A stretch of 64,000 bases of DNA from Cardinalis cardinalis (GCA_014549065.1 JACDOX010000013.1:2288663-2352662); one strand, 5' to 3'. Shown: positions 13,801-28,098, counted from the first letter of the stretch. Notes: generated by a model from the sequence alone, not told the origin. Translations and numbers: made by a program.

Positions 13801-15178
13801 ACTCTAAATCTTCTTCTTTTGATAGACCTCCTTCCTTTGCCATTCATGCCTTGATCTTCACAACCTTCTTTTCTTACCCTGCCAGGTCACCCAGACAAAT
13901 AATGGATGCTTCAAAGTACCATTGACCTTCTTTGACTATGAAATTACTATACTGTGGTTTCCAGAAAAACATGTCACCCAAGAGCCAGCAGACAGCAGCC
14001 TCTGATTGCAACCAGGGTGGTTCTCCTGTGTTTACACTGACATCAGTTGTAAATAACCCCAGTGAAACCAGTGACTCAGCTCTGTGCATTGGTACATATC
14101 TGAAACGAGAATCAAACCCCTGTGTTATTATCTCCACACACTGATAAAAGATTCCTACAGACCCACTGCGGTATAAAGTCTACGCGCAGCAGCTTTAATA
14201 CCCATGGGCACAGTTCTTACTTATAAAAGTTAACTGAAATTAAGTGTCTAAACAAAGGCAGGCTCTTTGAAGATCAAATTGTTTCCCATTGCTTCCCTTG
14301 TGATCACTATTGCAAAGCATTACTGTGATCAGTATCAGATGTAAAAAGGTGCATGGCTTAGCTTTTAAAGAAGAAGCCCTCATAACTTGGCAGTTTCTTT
14401 TGGCAGCACTCTGAAATGTATTTGCAATGCATTAGACCTCCACACACACAGATAAATGCAACACGTTGGGCTTGTAAATACTATTCATATATACATAATC
14501 TACCTTAGCTAAACTGCACACGTACTTGGCGCTGCTCTACAAGGCTTGGAATGGAGCTGCATAATCAATCACTTAGCACTGATTTCATGGGCACAAACCA
14601 TGACTTCATACCTCCTATTTTTAAAAATTTTTAAAATTATATGATCAGAACTTTTCCTACTTGTGTGTGTGCATAATTATATACATACAGATGTAATTGC
14701 ATTCATGAACACACAAAAACACATGCCTCCTTTATAGAGATTTTGTTGTTGACCTCAGTGAGAGATGCATTTCATCTGTGTGAGTGTGGACTGATGTCAG
14801 ACAAGAAATAAATTGCAGCTTTTTGCTCTTGACCACATTTCCTCTGCACATGCCAGTGAATCACCCTTGGGAATGACTCAACATAGGAAACCAATGGGCC
14901 CTCTGAAAGACAGGTTGAAATGTTTTACATCAGCCACCAAGACAAACATTCTCTCCTTCTTCAATATGGCAGAGAATTTCAGAATTTCAGATTTTCAACG
15001 TCCAATTGTCATTGTATTTCTGCCTAACAGGTATAACAGCTTTTTTTTTTTCTGCCTCAAACCGTATAATGAACTTCATTTCACTTGCTACTAGGTTACT
15101 TCTAAAACACTTGTCTTAAAGCAGACAGCATAATGCATGAGACTATGAAGTCAACATAGGAAGTTCGTAGTGAAATAA

Positions 15179-15222
15179 TTTGAGATTTGAAGGATTAAAA
15201 TTTGAGATTTGAAGGATTAAAA
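15179..15222. repeat. 22-bp perfect tandem duplication
   Basis: The unit tttgagatttgaaggatt plus aaaa occurs twice head to tail (15179-15200 and 15201-15222) without mismatch. Perfect identity suggests a recent event. Confidence 0.95.
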
Positions 15223-18200
15223 TCCACAGGACTGGATTTCATGTCCAAATTCAACAATTCAACAAATTAATTCTTCAGAGGACAACTGAATTACTATACT
15301 ATTCTTTAATTAACTGAACTACTATAGTATTCTGTAATTTGATACTTGGTGACTGTTGCATCAGAAACAATTAAAATGAGTCCACTGGAACAATTAAATA
15401 TGAAGAAATGGACAACTCTAATCCCTAAAATTTTCAAATTTCAATTGTTACAGCATTTCACAGAATATTTATACATTTTTAAACATAAACAGAAATTATT
15501 TCCAGTTCTTTTTGTAAAATATCTTTTTACAGAAATAAGAATCTCTTATCATCATAAAGAAATGAATCCTTAAAACTTCCTAAAGTTAAGGTACTATGGT
15601 TTGAAAGTGGGTTTGAGAGTGAAGGTAGGTGCATCAGCAAATATTTTTAAGATTCCACCTAATCTGAATTAGGACTATATAGACATGGGTATGTTCATTC
15701 ATGTTGTGCTTTCAGAATGAAAGGAAATTCCCATGGAAATAAGAAGTATGCAGCTACATTTGGATATGTTGGGTACAACCTTTCACTTCACAGGAAGACA
15801 CAGGAGGAGTAGCTGTCCTTTGCATTGTGTGACCCATGACACCGCATGAACTTAGGAAATACCTTGAATTGCAGTGTTAATGGTTCAGTAGTCATTACTG
15901 CGACAGATGTTAATATACAACGTCTCAAGAGCTTCTCTGTGTTTTAGGAACTGAAAAATCACCATCAAAATAATTATACACTTTCAGTGTGAAGAGTTCC
16001 TGACAGATTGAATGCTAGTATGTTTACCTGTCACAATTCAAGTGTTTATTCAATTTAAAAACCGACAACAATCTTCAAGAATATTTACTTCAGGTATTGC
16101 CAACAGCAGAAAAAAAAACAGGAAAGAAAAAAACCCCATTTCATTAGTAAAGAAAAAGACATTATTTCAATGAATTTCATTATCTTTAATTAACCATGAT
16201 TGCACCCCTTCAATGGGTTCACTAACCTTGCTGTTTTAATCACTCATTTAATTTATCTAGAAACAATTATGTAAATTATAAGCAGTAAATCAGGTAACAA
16301 GTAATAATGACAGATAATGCAGTTACTTTATTTTATTCTCCACGCAATCCAATGATATTATTTTATCAGAGAAGGAAAAGAGCAATATTACCTGACTTGT
16401 CTGTGATCTCTTTATACACGCAATAAGTTGGGAGACTCCGTTCTGAGTCTGGAAAAACTGATCCCAGAATCTTAAGACTGGAAACAAAGATTAGCAGTGA
16501 TCAACCTCTTACACAGGAACTGGAGCCTAGTTTGCTGTCTGAGAGTCTTTTGTTCCAGGGAGGAGCGGAAAACCAACTGTAACTCTGAATTATTTTTCCC
16601 TAGAATTTTCCCCGTCCACAGCTGTGCACCTGCAAAAAGTCAGAAGGATGTGTATAGGATTGTTCTCTGTGTGTGTGTACATGCAGGGGTGCACATGTAC
16701 ATTGCCCAAACCAAGGCAAGAAAAAGGTCTGAGAGCGATAAAATACTATCTTAACTTCTTTAAAGATACATTTTTGTCTGTCAAATGCCTACAGGAATTT
16801 CATCCTGCTATTTCAGCAGTGATTGGATTTAAGAATTGGTCCTGAGGAGTGTGTTCTCTCACTATCTTGGCAGTCCTATTCTATAAATATGTATCTCTCC
16901 TCTTATGAAACCTCAGAGTGGTGATGTACAAATCCTGGCCCATTCCATGCACACAAAAATCTGTTGAAAACAAACAGGAAAGGAACACTGGCTAACACAA
17001 ATCAGATGGTTTTTTTAAAGTCTAAGATGCGAAGGTTTAGCCCATATTTTTAACAAATATGCAGAATTTGTCTCTCTGTAATACCTATATTTTGTATTGA
17101 ATGGCAGAAATGCTCTGGATGATCTGTTCATACCTGTCTTCCTCTATTTTCTAACCACATGATGATGTACAGTAACTGTGTGAAGCATAAAAGTATCACT
17201 TTTGAATAAATTATTTTAGAAAACAAGCAGTGGATTTTCTTTGTCTACTCAGGCAAAGAAAATTATTGTGACAGTGCAAAATAAAACCTATAGTAGCATC
17301 TAGACCACAATTTTGATAATTATCCAATTTAAGAGAACATTCTGTTTAATCAAAATAGCAGTTGCTTACTCTTATCATTATATTCACTCTGCATGCACAN
17401 GATGAATTGGAATATTTATTTGAAGAATGAGAAAGCCAGCTGCAGGCTTCAGAACAAAATTTCTTCCAATGTCTTTTCATAAGCTGGAAAGGTATACTTG
17501 AACGTTTTCAGTAAAAACTCTTCAGTAAAATTTTCATTAAAAAAACCTCAACTATGACTAATTTCCTGCTTTGTTCAGTGAATTAGTTTTTTCTGTAACT
17601 ACACAGAATTTTACAATTTAAAATTTACTTTGGAATTTAGAATACCAGCCCAGAAACAGTAAAATAATTTTGCATCTCTAAATAATTTTACATAAAAGTT
17701 TATAAATAGCCACCATTGATTCTTCTACTTCCATCAGATATTACATTTTCCTTTTTACTTTCTCAGACTTATATGTAGAGCACATTTTTCTACACATAAA
17801 TTTTCATTTCTTTCATGCTGCAGAAATGCCCACGTAAAGTCCTCAAATACTGGCTTGAGAATATTTTGACAAAAGATATTAAAAATTTTCTTTGCCTTGG
17901 AACTCCTGACATACTGTAATAATTACAAGAAATCAATTTGCAGGTGATATTCCAGAAAACTTCATGGCACACCACAGAGAGATATTTANTGCCTTTTTGA
18001 GCTGTCAGAAATACTCATCAGAACAGCTTTCAATCCACTTCTTAAAATCATTTAATGTTTGTGGTTCTGAGCCTCACTTGCTGGAAAACATCTGTGGCTG
18101 CTTTGATAAAGCTTTAGTAACGTCACTTTTCTGATGATGAAAGAGCAGAAAGCGATTCCTGGGTCTAAGTGTCTTTTTCTGCAGTTGTTTCCATGAACTA

Positions 18201-21200
18201 AAGACCTGAATTTCAAAATTCTCTTCAGCAAGTCCCAACATAGTTCTCACATGTTACAACTTCTGCTCCTACCATCAGCTACTATCTCAGGTGTCCAACA
18301 ACAATCACCAAAGTAATGGAGAGCAAGTTTTCTTTTGATCACTTTGTTGAAAACCTTTTTGTTTAATTCATCTGGTGCTCAGATGTGCCATTTTTCTCAT
18401 ATGCTGCATCTGATAGTCCAGCTATTCATTTCTTATTCAGGACAATAAACAAAGCACCTTTCTTGACTTCAATTTACTTTGGCTTCAAGGATATATCTAA
18501 ATGCTTCTTCCNACATAGAAACATTCAATAAAGGTCTCATTCCAACTACCTAAGTGAAAGTCTTTGAGAAATCTCCTTTTGTAGTTTTGTTTCATTTTTA
18601 TTTTTGGGAGTTTTTTGACTGTAGTGTCTCTTCAGTGGTCAGTTTTGTACTGCTTGTGTCCATTGAGATAAGCACTGGGAAAATCAAATTTCAAAGTAAT
18701 TTTATGCCTTTTCAATCCTTAATTTCCTCCACTAGCAAAGTTTATTTCTCCACTACAAACTTATGCACAATGTAACAATCTAAATTTTCAAGATNGTTCA
18801 CGATCTGCTAGCCACTCAGTTACAACTGCTTTTTATGTTTTACATTTTCTTTCTTCCTTATTGCTCTTCATGCTTGAGAAGACCTTCCAATAGCTGTCTC
18901 TAAATCTACTTCATTGNTGTCCTTCACATTCCCACTTAAATCCTCCTGTTCTGTCACATTTAGAAACACCTAATTTGAGTTAGGCCTGCTCAACATCTTC
19001 AGTTGCTGCTGTCTAACCATTTCCTTGTGTTCTTCTTTTATCTGTATCATGTTATCTTTCCTTTTTATTTCAGATTGCAGTTACTCTAGCAGACAAATTT
19101 TTGTTCTGTCTTCCCACTTCTTCTCACATTACCATTTTATCCATGACTGTGACCTACCTTAATAGAGGCAAAAATTATTGATTTTGAATCATGTTGGCTG
19201 CTGTATGCAAATACTAAACCTGAAATTTATTACAGAAAACTCTATTTCCATATTGCTTTTTCATGTCTTTNTTTTCTCTAACTTCTCTCCTTTGAGTTTC
19301 CTTTTCACATTTTTGTCTTTCATTTAGGAAGTTCTCCTCTTCTTCTGTCGCTTCTACTATTATTTTCTTGTGCTTATTTCTTTGTCTCAAATGAGTGTTC
19401 ATTTATGTCTCTATTANATTTTCATATCTTCTTCATTCTTTCCCTCCTATGCCCCCCTCCTCCTCCTTTGACCTCTTATCTTTCTTTTCCAATTCTTTTA
19501 AAAGATTCAACTGCTACACCTGCAAAAATGGAAACAAATTGAAGTTGTTCTTGACCTTAATAGAAACACAGACATTAAGAAAAAAAGAAGATATTTTTTC
19601 AATGCCTTTTTTCATTCAGTGTTATGTGGTATATGTACTTGGATCAAGCTGCAAACCAGTTGCAGCTGATCAAAATGCAGACTATCTCATATTCCTGCTT
19701 CTGGCCTCCAAAGAATCAAGTATGGAAAAGCAGAAAGGATTGCTATAAAAGAGATGTTTGAGAGGGGGAACCAACTGCTTCAAGTCTATTTCTTTTTGGT
19801 GCAAAGTGAATTCCCATGATGTTGCAAAAGGTGCAGCATTTTTCTAAGAGATTGTGTTCCAAGGTGGCTGCAGAATACTTCNTGAAACTCCATTCTTCCC
19901 CATCTATTTTCCTAGTTTAATTTAGACAGTTATTTTGGCTTTTTTCAGTGGAGGCAAGCTGGCTAAAGCTAGCTAGAAATAGATTTTTTNCCCTCTGGAA
20001 AAAAAATGTACATTTTCCTGTCAAAGACTAAAACAAATACATTTTCTCTACATTATTTTTTCAATGAAGTAGAAGATTCTGCTGTTCTGCCAAGACAGAG
20101 CTTAAGACGATCATAGAATGTTTCCTTTCTCCAAACTGCTGAGAACTTGATAAATCATTGACTCTTTGAATTTNATTTAGCTAAAACTACTATTTTTATT
20201 GAAAAAGCCAGGTGAGCAGTTTGTTTTTTATAATTTAATAATAAAGCTTTCAGACCACATAGGGAATCAGGCCGTAAAAATTTTTTTCTGCTTGCAATTT
20301 TTTTTTGCCTTTTCTCTGAAAGAATTTGCAATCCCGGTTACAATATGTGATCAGAACAATCACTCTGAGGGTATATTGAGGACCAGGAAACAGGCTTTGG
20401 AGCATGAGAAGTAACTAAGAAAGGGTTAATGGAAGAGTGTTTAAGGGAAACAGCATAAAAAAATCTCGAAAAAAACCCCAAACTTTTTTAATGTTTCTGT
20501 CCCCAGAAGACCTTTTTTCTCTGTGTAATACCATTTACCATGATCTTTTGGGGGCCTGAGCTCTAACAGATGACTCCTGATAACCCAGTGTGGTGATTTA
20601 AAACACAGTCACCTTCAGTTCTTTGTTTCCTTTCCTCTGTTGAAGGTTATGATTGCCATTGCAAAGGCATTAAAAAGCAGCCTGCTCCTGGCATCAGCAA
20701 CTCCAACACTCAAGGCTTCAAACAGCCTGAACTGCCTCTGAAGGGATGGTGAAGCACTTTTGTGAACTGCCACAGGTAGGGCAAGCTGGCTGCCTCCCAG
20801 CAGCCAGGAGGGCTGCTGTGGTAACTTCCAGCAGAAGGTTATTCTGCTCCACAGGACCACCATGTCCTGGAAACTACAGCTCCTTGCTCAGCCAACATGA
20901 TTCAGAGCCTGCACACCACTTCCACCTNAACAGAAAATTTTCTGTGATAAAGCTGTTTGTCATACTGGTTGTTTTGTCACAGTACAGTTCCATATAAAAC
21001 AGNGCAAAATAAGAAAACGAAAATTACAAAATGTACTGAAAGGATTCACAATGCGTGCTGCTGTGTAAATCTGGACTGCAATTACAGAGTTTTATGAGAA
21101 CATAAAACNAGCGCAGGGTCACCATAATAATGATGCTGCCAGTTCTTTAATTCCTGTGCTTTTCATTGGTTCAGAAAGGGGTTGAACGAGACTCTTGTGT

Positions 21201-22007
21201 TGCATCATGAGGCAAAGCCACTGGACCTTGTGTTACATTGATTAACATAAATAAACTNTCCCTGGAGAGTCAGGGTGTGCCAAGAACCTTCAGTGCCACC
21301 TATGGCCCCTGGGAGAATTTCGCTCCCTTTCCCCATGTGGTGTCACTTCTCAGTGTTGCCTGCACAGCTCCCTCCTCTCCTTCCTGGCTCCAGGAGAGGA
21401 CGTGCAGAGGTCCTGAGCAATTGCTAGGATGTTCCAGAGTCCTGCTTTGTGGATTTGCCATGCCCCGAGGCGAGGAGTGCGGTGTCATTTTGTAACTCAC
21501 CTTAGAAACATCTGTCTCCAAGAAGTTTAAGGCAACTGCANCTCAACATAATTTCCAAGGCAAATTACCTGAGGAAAGGAAACATCTACAGCCTTACTTG
21601 ATCTGAATAGCACAAATGTAAAAGCTCTTGAATGCTAAAAAGGTTTCGCAACATTTTAAAGAATTGCTCATCAGAAAAGCAACTTTGGAAAACTTTTTCT
21701 TGCAAAATAAAGGCTCTCCACTGCCAGCATGCTGACAGTTTAAGTGNGCTTCTTCTCATGGTAGTTTATTGCTAGTGGCACTAATGGCTGCTGATCCACC
21801 AGTCAATATGCACATCACGCTTCCCTTTGGCAGTGGANGCCACATAAAAGTTTGGCTCATGTATGAATTTTTATGTTACAGAGAAAAAAAAATTAATTCT
21901 GAGCTACTGTAGATCTGCCTTATTCTTCACTTCAGAAAAGCCAATGTGCAAAACACATGTAAGCAATATCCAGTACTGCATATCAATTAATGACCAAAGT
22001 TGACAAA

Positions 22008-22055
22008 GAGAGTTATTTTTCTGTTATTTTTACTGTGAGAGTTATTTTTACTGTG
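22008..22055. repeat. Short tandem duplication
   Basis: The word gagagttattttt occurs twice, each time followed within a few bases by actgtg. This is a small local duplication in AT-rich DNA. Confidence 0.75.
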
Positions 22056-23063
22056 GTAAGATGGCAAACACAGATTTCCATCATTCTGACCATCATTCCA
22101 TTCATTCCATGAACACAGCAGTCCACCTTGATACTGTCAAACTCAGGAGTCTGACAAAATAATATTTTGATTTTCAGCAAACACNCACTAACTTCAAAAA
22201 AGTGTAAGGGAAACTGGAGCCATTACATGTAGGAAGGTATTCATATTTTTCTTCTCTGAGCATTAGGATAAGTAATAACTTAATATTTATTATATTCTTG
22301 CACAACAGAACATGAAATAATTTATATGATTAATTGATAAAGAAACTATAGACAAAAGAACTATTTAGAGATGAGTAGAACACACTTTTCCTAACTGAAA
22401 ATGTANCTCACATGCTTCAGTGATGGAAAATATGTCTCTTTATCTCTGCTTTTGACTACTATGGCAAAAATCAGAAGATTTAAATATAATCTACTACCCA
22501 TTAAGGAAAAAGTGTAATAATAATCATTCAACCCAGANGACCAGCAGAGTAAAATTTTGCAAATCAAGTTTTAATCTTGAGGGAATCACTTTTCCCTTTT
22601 TCACTTCTCTATGCTGTCCTAGTTCATGTCACCTCAGGCCTCTAATCCATCTTGCCTATAGGTAAATCTATCACTGCTATCCATCATTTGTGACAATTTC
22701 ATAAAAGTTGTGGTATATATAGGAAGAGCAAGAAAAACCAACATAAGCAAATTCTGATTGAGTTTCCCTACAGAAGAATCAAGAATAACTTCATTACTGA
22801 CTCTTCCTGCTGTCTAAATANAACAAAAAGAAACAAATGAGAAACATTAATTCTCTTTTTCTTCAAAGACACATTCTTGAGAAAAGTAAACTCCATGTTG
22901 GATCAACAACTTGGAATGAAGAACAAAAATGGTGTTTGCAATACTTAATTACCAAGAGGAATTCTTGTTTACCGAATTCCACAATTTTACTTTTTCTCTT
23001 GAGTGTTTTCCCAGATTTCAGTGAGGAATGACTTCAAATGCATAAATCTAAAACAAACAAAAA

Positions 23064-23164
23064 NNNNNNNNNNNNNNNNNNNNNNNNNNNNNNNNNNNNN
23101 NNNNNNNNNNNNNNNNNNNNNNNNNNNNNNNNNNNNNNNNNNNNNNNNNNNNNNNNNNNNNNNN
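23064..23164. other. Assembly gap (run of 101 Ns)
   Basis: This is the only long N run; all others are 1-3 bases. Its near-100 size suggests a placeholder gap of unknown true length. The left edge is A-rich (aaacaaacaaaaa). Frames crossing it are meaningless. Confidence 0.97.
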
Positions 23165-24850
23165 AAAACCTGCCACTTCATTCCCCAGTCTTCTCACTTT
23201 ATATTCTCCAGCCCCCTCTAAGCTGGCCATCAATGCCACTAGCAGTGAAAGTGAGAACCACAGGGCTGCTGATGCTAGCACCTCTGCATCAATTGCTGCA
23301 ATATCCAGGGCTCTCGGGATAAGAATATTTCTCCATTAATGCCACTGTTAAGGGTCCTCCTCAAAAAGCCGTTGACACAAAAAATGAGAGTGCTCTTCCT
23401 ACAGTCAATAAAAATAAAATGCAGCATATGGGAAAATTAGGTATTTGCAAGAACAGAGAGGCACATTTAAAATATGATTTAAGCCNTTGGGTATCCAGCA
23501 TAAGTAATGCACCTGTGAAGAAAAGCAAGAATTGGGATTCATCTGAATGTACATAATATCCCAGCACTTGTCAAAAATTTTGCATAGAGATGGGCACACC
23601 TGAGNTTCTGTTTATGTAAACTCTTCAAGATGTACAGCCAATCCCTGTCTGAAAAGAATGTAGNAATTAATTTTCCATGGAGATCTCCAGATTTCATGGT
23701 CTTTACTCCAATGGTCATAGCTTCTCATCTCTCTGGTACTTCAACCCAGTATCTCAAAATCACAACCTATAAAAAGAAGAAAAAAAAAAAAAAGAAGAAA
23801 CACCCTTAAGTACTGGCACTGTTAGCTATCTCCCTGTGATAATGTCCCTAATTTTCATTTTCTAAATCACCACTAACAGGGTTGAATAGTCACTTGGAGG
23901 ATAACCTCATGTCAGGTCATTTTCTTTCACTGGAAAANTTCAGGATGGAGTAGTGGAAAAATATAGTAAGGAGCTTCTTCAGGCTGCAGGTGAGAGGCAG
24001 GTAGAGTTGCCATTACCTATATCCACAGAGATTAAAGTATACTTGTTACATATTAATGGAGAGTAAGTAATTATGCCACTGTTCATTGACCATGAGAAAA
24101 ATCTGATTTTGGGAAAAAGCAAAATTGTTTCCAAGTTCCTCCAGCAATATAGGTTTATAGCTGTGACAAATTGCCTATCTATCTGAGCATTCTCTTAATC
24201 AGTGGCTCTTTCAGTTATTTTAAACATTGATATAAATCAAAACACAACTGCTTTTATCAACATCTCATGCTGCAGACACAATGTTGATAAACACAATATA
24301 CAGTCTGGACCAAATAACACTGATTCCTTCTTCCCATTCTCACTCTTCCCAGAGAAAATAATAAAATGTTGGCTGCACTACAAATACTAAATACAAAGGG
24401 ATGGATTAAGAAAGAAAGTCTTTGCCAGTATGNCTTTATAATTTATTAAGTAAAGCATGCTTTGATCTGGAATACTGAATAATAATAATGCTTTTGCAAA
24501 CATCATAATTTGTTATTAATGAAATGTATATAATAGAAAGTAATGGAAAATGTCATTATACAATGCATTATGAAGTTACAAAAAGACATTACATGAGGGA
24601 TAAACATAAAATTAAATTGAGTGATAAGATGCATGATGAAGTTTAAGTTAAACTNAGATCCTCTAAACAAAGGAAATTACTATACAGCATGAGCTGAATA
24701 TTTTAATATGAATTTAGAAAGAAAATTTATTAGGGAGAGAGAAAAAAATTTTTCACTATTGATAATGTAAATTTTATATTTATATTTTTAAAGAGCTCTT
24801 TGAGAAAAAAATTTCCCAAAATTAATGTCACAAATTATGAATCTGAAATC
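23165..24850. other. AT-rich stretch, no recognised feature
   Basis: Nothing is recognised apart from an A/G-rich low-complexity run at about 23771-23801. The open frames are short and lack motifs. Confidence 0.55.
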
Positions 24851-25088
24851 AAACTGAAAGAAGGTAGATTTAAATTTTATATTATGAAGGAATTCTTTCA
24901 TGTGAGGGTGGCTAGACACTGGACCAGGTTGCCCAGAGAAATTGTGGAGCTCTGGAAGTGTTCAAGTTCAGGTTGGATAGGGTCCTGGGCAATCTGATCT
25001 AGGGCCTGGCATCCCTACTCATGGCACAGGGGCTCAACTACATGATGTAAAAGGTCCCTTCTAACTCAAACCATTTTATGATTCCATA
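24851..25088 (+). mobile_element. CR1 LINE 3' end fragment
   Basis: It reads in the plus direction from the last codons of ORF2 into the 3' UTR and tip. The open frame gives RVARHWTRLPREIVE, the CR1 RT C-terminal block (H-WNRLPREVVE in intact copies). Then comes 'ctgggcaatctgatctaggg', 'aaaggtcccttctaac', and the tip 'ttttatgattccata'. It is strongly 5'-truncated and modestly diverged. Confidence 0.92.
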
Positions 25089-27480
25089 AATCCAAATTCT
25101 GCTTTAAAAATAAAAGCACTGGTAGTACCTTTTTTCCTCTGCAAGCCATCCATAAACTAGTTGTTTCTGTGAAGAAACTTTCTTTTGCGTGTATCGTCCC
25201 GTAGTTTTCTTCTCCAAGATTTCCAGCACATTCCTCTGAAACATTTAGAATAGGCCAGCACTGGAAACAAGACACAGGTCTTGATAGCCTGTTCCTTAAC
25301 AATTCTTCTGAGCTGCATCATTGTCTATCCGGGCATGGGACAGCACTACAAAGTAAGTAATGAACACAGGATGTATTTACTTCTGGCTGACATTCCATCC
25401 ATATCCTCNGCGGCTGTTTCTGCAACCACCTATAACACAAACCTGCTATCTCACACCCCTTAATTGCTTCTGCATTGGTCAAAATTATAATTATATATGG
25501 CTAGTAGGACGTAGCTGAAGTAAAGTCTAATGAAAAAGTTCTCACTGTGAAGGGGAGAAAGGTAACAAAACTCAGACAGGAGTCTCAGATNTGTTGCTTG
25601 GGCTCATCTCTACTTCATTTAAATATTTAAGAACTCCTGGATTAATCAAGAAGCAATGGACATGTAAATAATGTTATGATCAATAACAAATGAAGGTAGA
25701 AATCTCTCAGATAGGAATATTTGCAGCACTGGAACCTATATGGAAAAACAAATAATGTTTAGACATACTTATGATATGAATAAACTTTCTCAGTGTTATC
25801 NAGGAAAATANTTTATTTTTCCAAAATGTTGCTGGCTGGAATTCTCCAGTTNTAAAATAAACTAAAACTTTCAAAATCAATTATTACCCACCAGCTACTT
25901 TGCAATCCAGATGCCTTAGGGAAATGGAATACATGCTGTTCTGATAAATCAGGTAATAACTGCAGGACTGACAGATCTGATGGAAGCTATCATGATTAGC
26001 TTTATCTATGTTTCCTTGTTTATTACAGCCATTTGCTTCTTCAAGAAAATACTCCCGTCTGCCTGCAGCATAGCTTAGAGCTACAATAAAAGTAATCTGT
26101 TTTTTCTCACCATACACGAGCAGACTAACTCAACAATCATTACACAGAACAGGCATGGAGAACAGAAACTCAGAATGTCCAATCAACAATGTCACATTCT
26201 CAGTCCCTAAAAATCCTTTTGAAAAGGACTTCTTTTATACAAAAATAGCCAGTTAGGGGCTTANGGAACCCTTTTCAACTACATCCTGGTAGTTTATACT
26301 GAGTTCTAACCTATCAATAATTGGTAGCTCAGTTACTGCAGAACCAGTGCTCAGCAAGCATTTACAATGGCACTGTGTTATTTAATTTAGGGTACCCCAG
26401 GCTAGAATGCCAACGAAACTCATGGGAGAAAAACAAAGCAGAAAGCTCTTGAAGATCCTACTGACACCACCATCAGGAAGCAGATGATGCTCATCATCCA
26501 TTCCAGTCCTGTGGATTTGAAAGCAGCACAGGGGAATAGCAAGGAGACCACAGGTACCGTTGCAAGGACTCAATCACCTACACAGGGTGCCAAACATTCA
26601 AAGGGACCTAAGATTTACTCGCTCTCTACCTCTTCTCATTCTGTTTCATTGAGGCAGTCATTAAGCCCCTTGTTGTCAACCTTTTCTCATCAAGATGCAG
26701 GAAAGATCCTGTACTGCCTCTGTCTTTTCATCCCCCCCGACCACAGCTGGTGCACAGCATCCTGTGACCCCAAACCTCCAAAAATCCTAGAATGCCTCTT
26801 CAATGCCTTTTTTCCAGGAAATCTCTTTGATCAGTTCCACACTTAAACTTTCCTTTCCAGTTGTCATAGTCTAAACATTATGAGATATTCCATTGTTTTA
26901 CATAATTCAATAGCCAGAAATAATTAGCATTTTTGTATGACCAAATTTTGCTTCTATTAANCATACTTCAGAAGGACCTTCTGTATAGGTTTTTATTTAA
27001 GCGAGACTGAAAACTCCCAATTTTTCCAAAAAAATGCANTAAGCATTTTCTTCAATATGCAAGATAACTAATTTTAAAATATTTTTTACTNTCTAACATG
27101 ATTTCAGAAGTAATCAACCACAAATGGATACTGACTGTTGCAGTCTAGTTTCTGCTGGATTGACTTCCACTCATTTTAATAACCTTGATTCCTACTGAAG
27201 CCAAATGGAGATTCAAATGTTCAAACCCTTGAAAAATTAGGCCACATCTAAGAGTGTTGATATTCTCCAATCCTTCCTGTCCTTGCTTGCTTCTTAATTC
27301 ACAAAGGGTAGAGAAATATCTTTGAACATACTCTGTAGATTTTCTGGTGATTAGTTCCCCAATCACAGTATTTCCTCTGGTTATGTGTCAACCATGGACT
27401 AGATCTGAAGTGTCAGCACGGGGGTGTCAAGTAANGTATGTGGCAATGTTTGGCATCCATAAAAATCAGTTTAACATGCA
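25089..27480. other. AT-rich stretch, no recognised gene
   Basis: No family is recognised. The longest frame, 26484-26846 plus (120 codons), is uninterrupted but low in complexity (Ser/Thr/Pro/Lys-rich) and has no domain I know. Without conservation evidence I treat it as a chance ORF. Confidence 0.5.
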
Positions 27481-28072
27481 TGGTGTTTTGACCTTGGTGG
27501 AATGCCAGGTGCCCCGCAAAGGCATGGTGTCACTTCCCTCCAGCTGAACAGGGGAGAGAAAAAGAATTAAAGGTCCTGGGTCAGGATAAGGATGGGGAAA
27601 AATCATCCANTGATTACTGTCACAGGCAAAACAGACTTGACNTAGGGAATTAATTGAACTTATTACCAGTCAAATAAGAGAAGAATAATGAAGTAAACAG
27701 AAATCTTAAAAATACCTTCACCCTCCCCTTTCTCTTTCTTGGGCTCAACTTTATTCCCATTTCTCTACCTGCAAACCCTGCAGAGGTGCACTCATTATTT
27801 ACAATATTTGCCTTCTTGAGCAACCACTACACCTGATTAAGCTCTGCTTCCCACAAAGTGTCTGGACAACACATGCTTCTGGGAAGTACAGAATAAAAGC
27901 TTTAGGGCTTTTTCCTTTGCTTCTGCATGCAACATTTTGCTTTAGTAAACTGCCTTAGCTCAACCTATGAATGGTTTTCCATCTTATTTTCTCTCTTATG
28001 TCCAGCTGAATAGGAAGAGTGGCAGAACATCTTGGTGAGGACTTGGCATCCAACCAAAGTCAAGTCTCCACA
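27481..28072 (+). mobile_element. ERV LTR-like block with inverted ends
   Basis: The right part reads as the 3' half of a plus-strand LTR: a poly(A) signal AATAAA at 27892-27897, an R/U5-like stretch, and a terminal ...CCACA at 28072 followed by a tRNA-primer-like site. The left end (tggtgttttgacc...) is an inverted, diverged copy of the right end over about 110 bases (27481-27595 against 27961-28072). The left 240 bases also match, in the same orientation, the first 250 bases of the LTR at 46742-47755, as plus-strand text. The block is therefore either one LTR with unusually long inverted ends or two opposite-facing LTR 3' ends joined. Family not certain. Confidence 0.75.
27892..27897 (+). 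promoter_or_regulatory. LTR polyadenylation signal AATAAA
   Basis: AATAAA lies about 175 bases before the LTR 3' end. In retroviral LTRs this hexamer marks the R region, where the viral transcript would be cleaved and polyadenylated. Confidence 0.7.
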
Positions 28073-28080
28073 GTACTTTT

Positions 28081-28098
28081 TGGTGCCCAACACAAAGC
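28081..28098 (+). other. Degenerate ERV primer-binding site
   Basis: TGGTGCCCAACACAAAGC begins 8 bases after the LTR end. It agrees at 13 of 18 positions with the lysine-tRNA primer site as I recall it, and all differences are transitions, as expected for CpG/TpG decay. This supports a proviral 5' end reading rightwards and suggests a lysine-primed (ERVK-like) element. A leucine-type primer is a weaker alternative. Confidence 0.6.

Larger units (their letters stand above)
10451..23063. other. Long AT-rich stretch, no recognised gene
   Basis: About 12.6 kb without a recognisable exon, RNA gene or transposon. It contains small direct duplications (annotated separately at 10844, 15179 and 22008), short dinucleotide runs near 16667 (gtgtgtgtgt), a pyrimidine-rich patch near 19440-19490, and two GC-richer patches at about 20690-20880 and 21265-21490 that I could not assign. 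The longest frame inside, 117 codons at 19395-19748 plus, has no recognised domain. I take the frames to be chance ORFs. Confidence 0.5.

Noticed and set aside
26484..26846. 120-codon uninterrupted plus-strand frame
   Set aside because: Low-complexity Ser/Thr/Pro content, no domain, no splice or promoter context; judged a chance frame.
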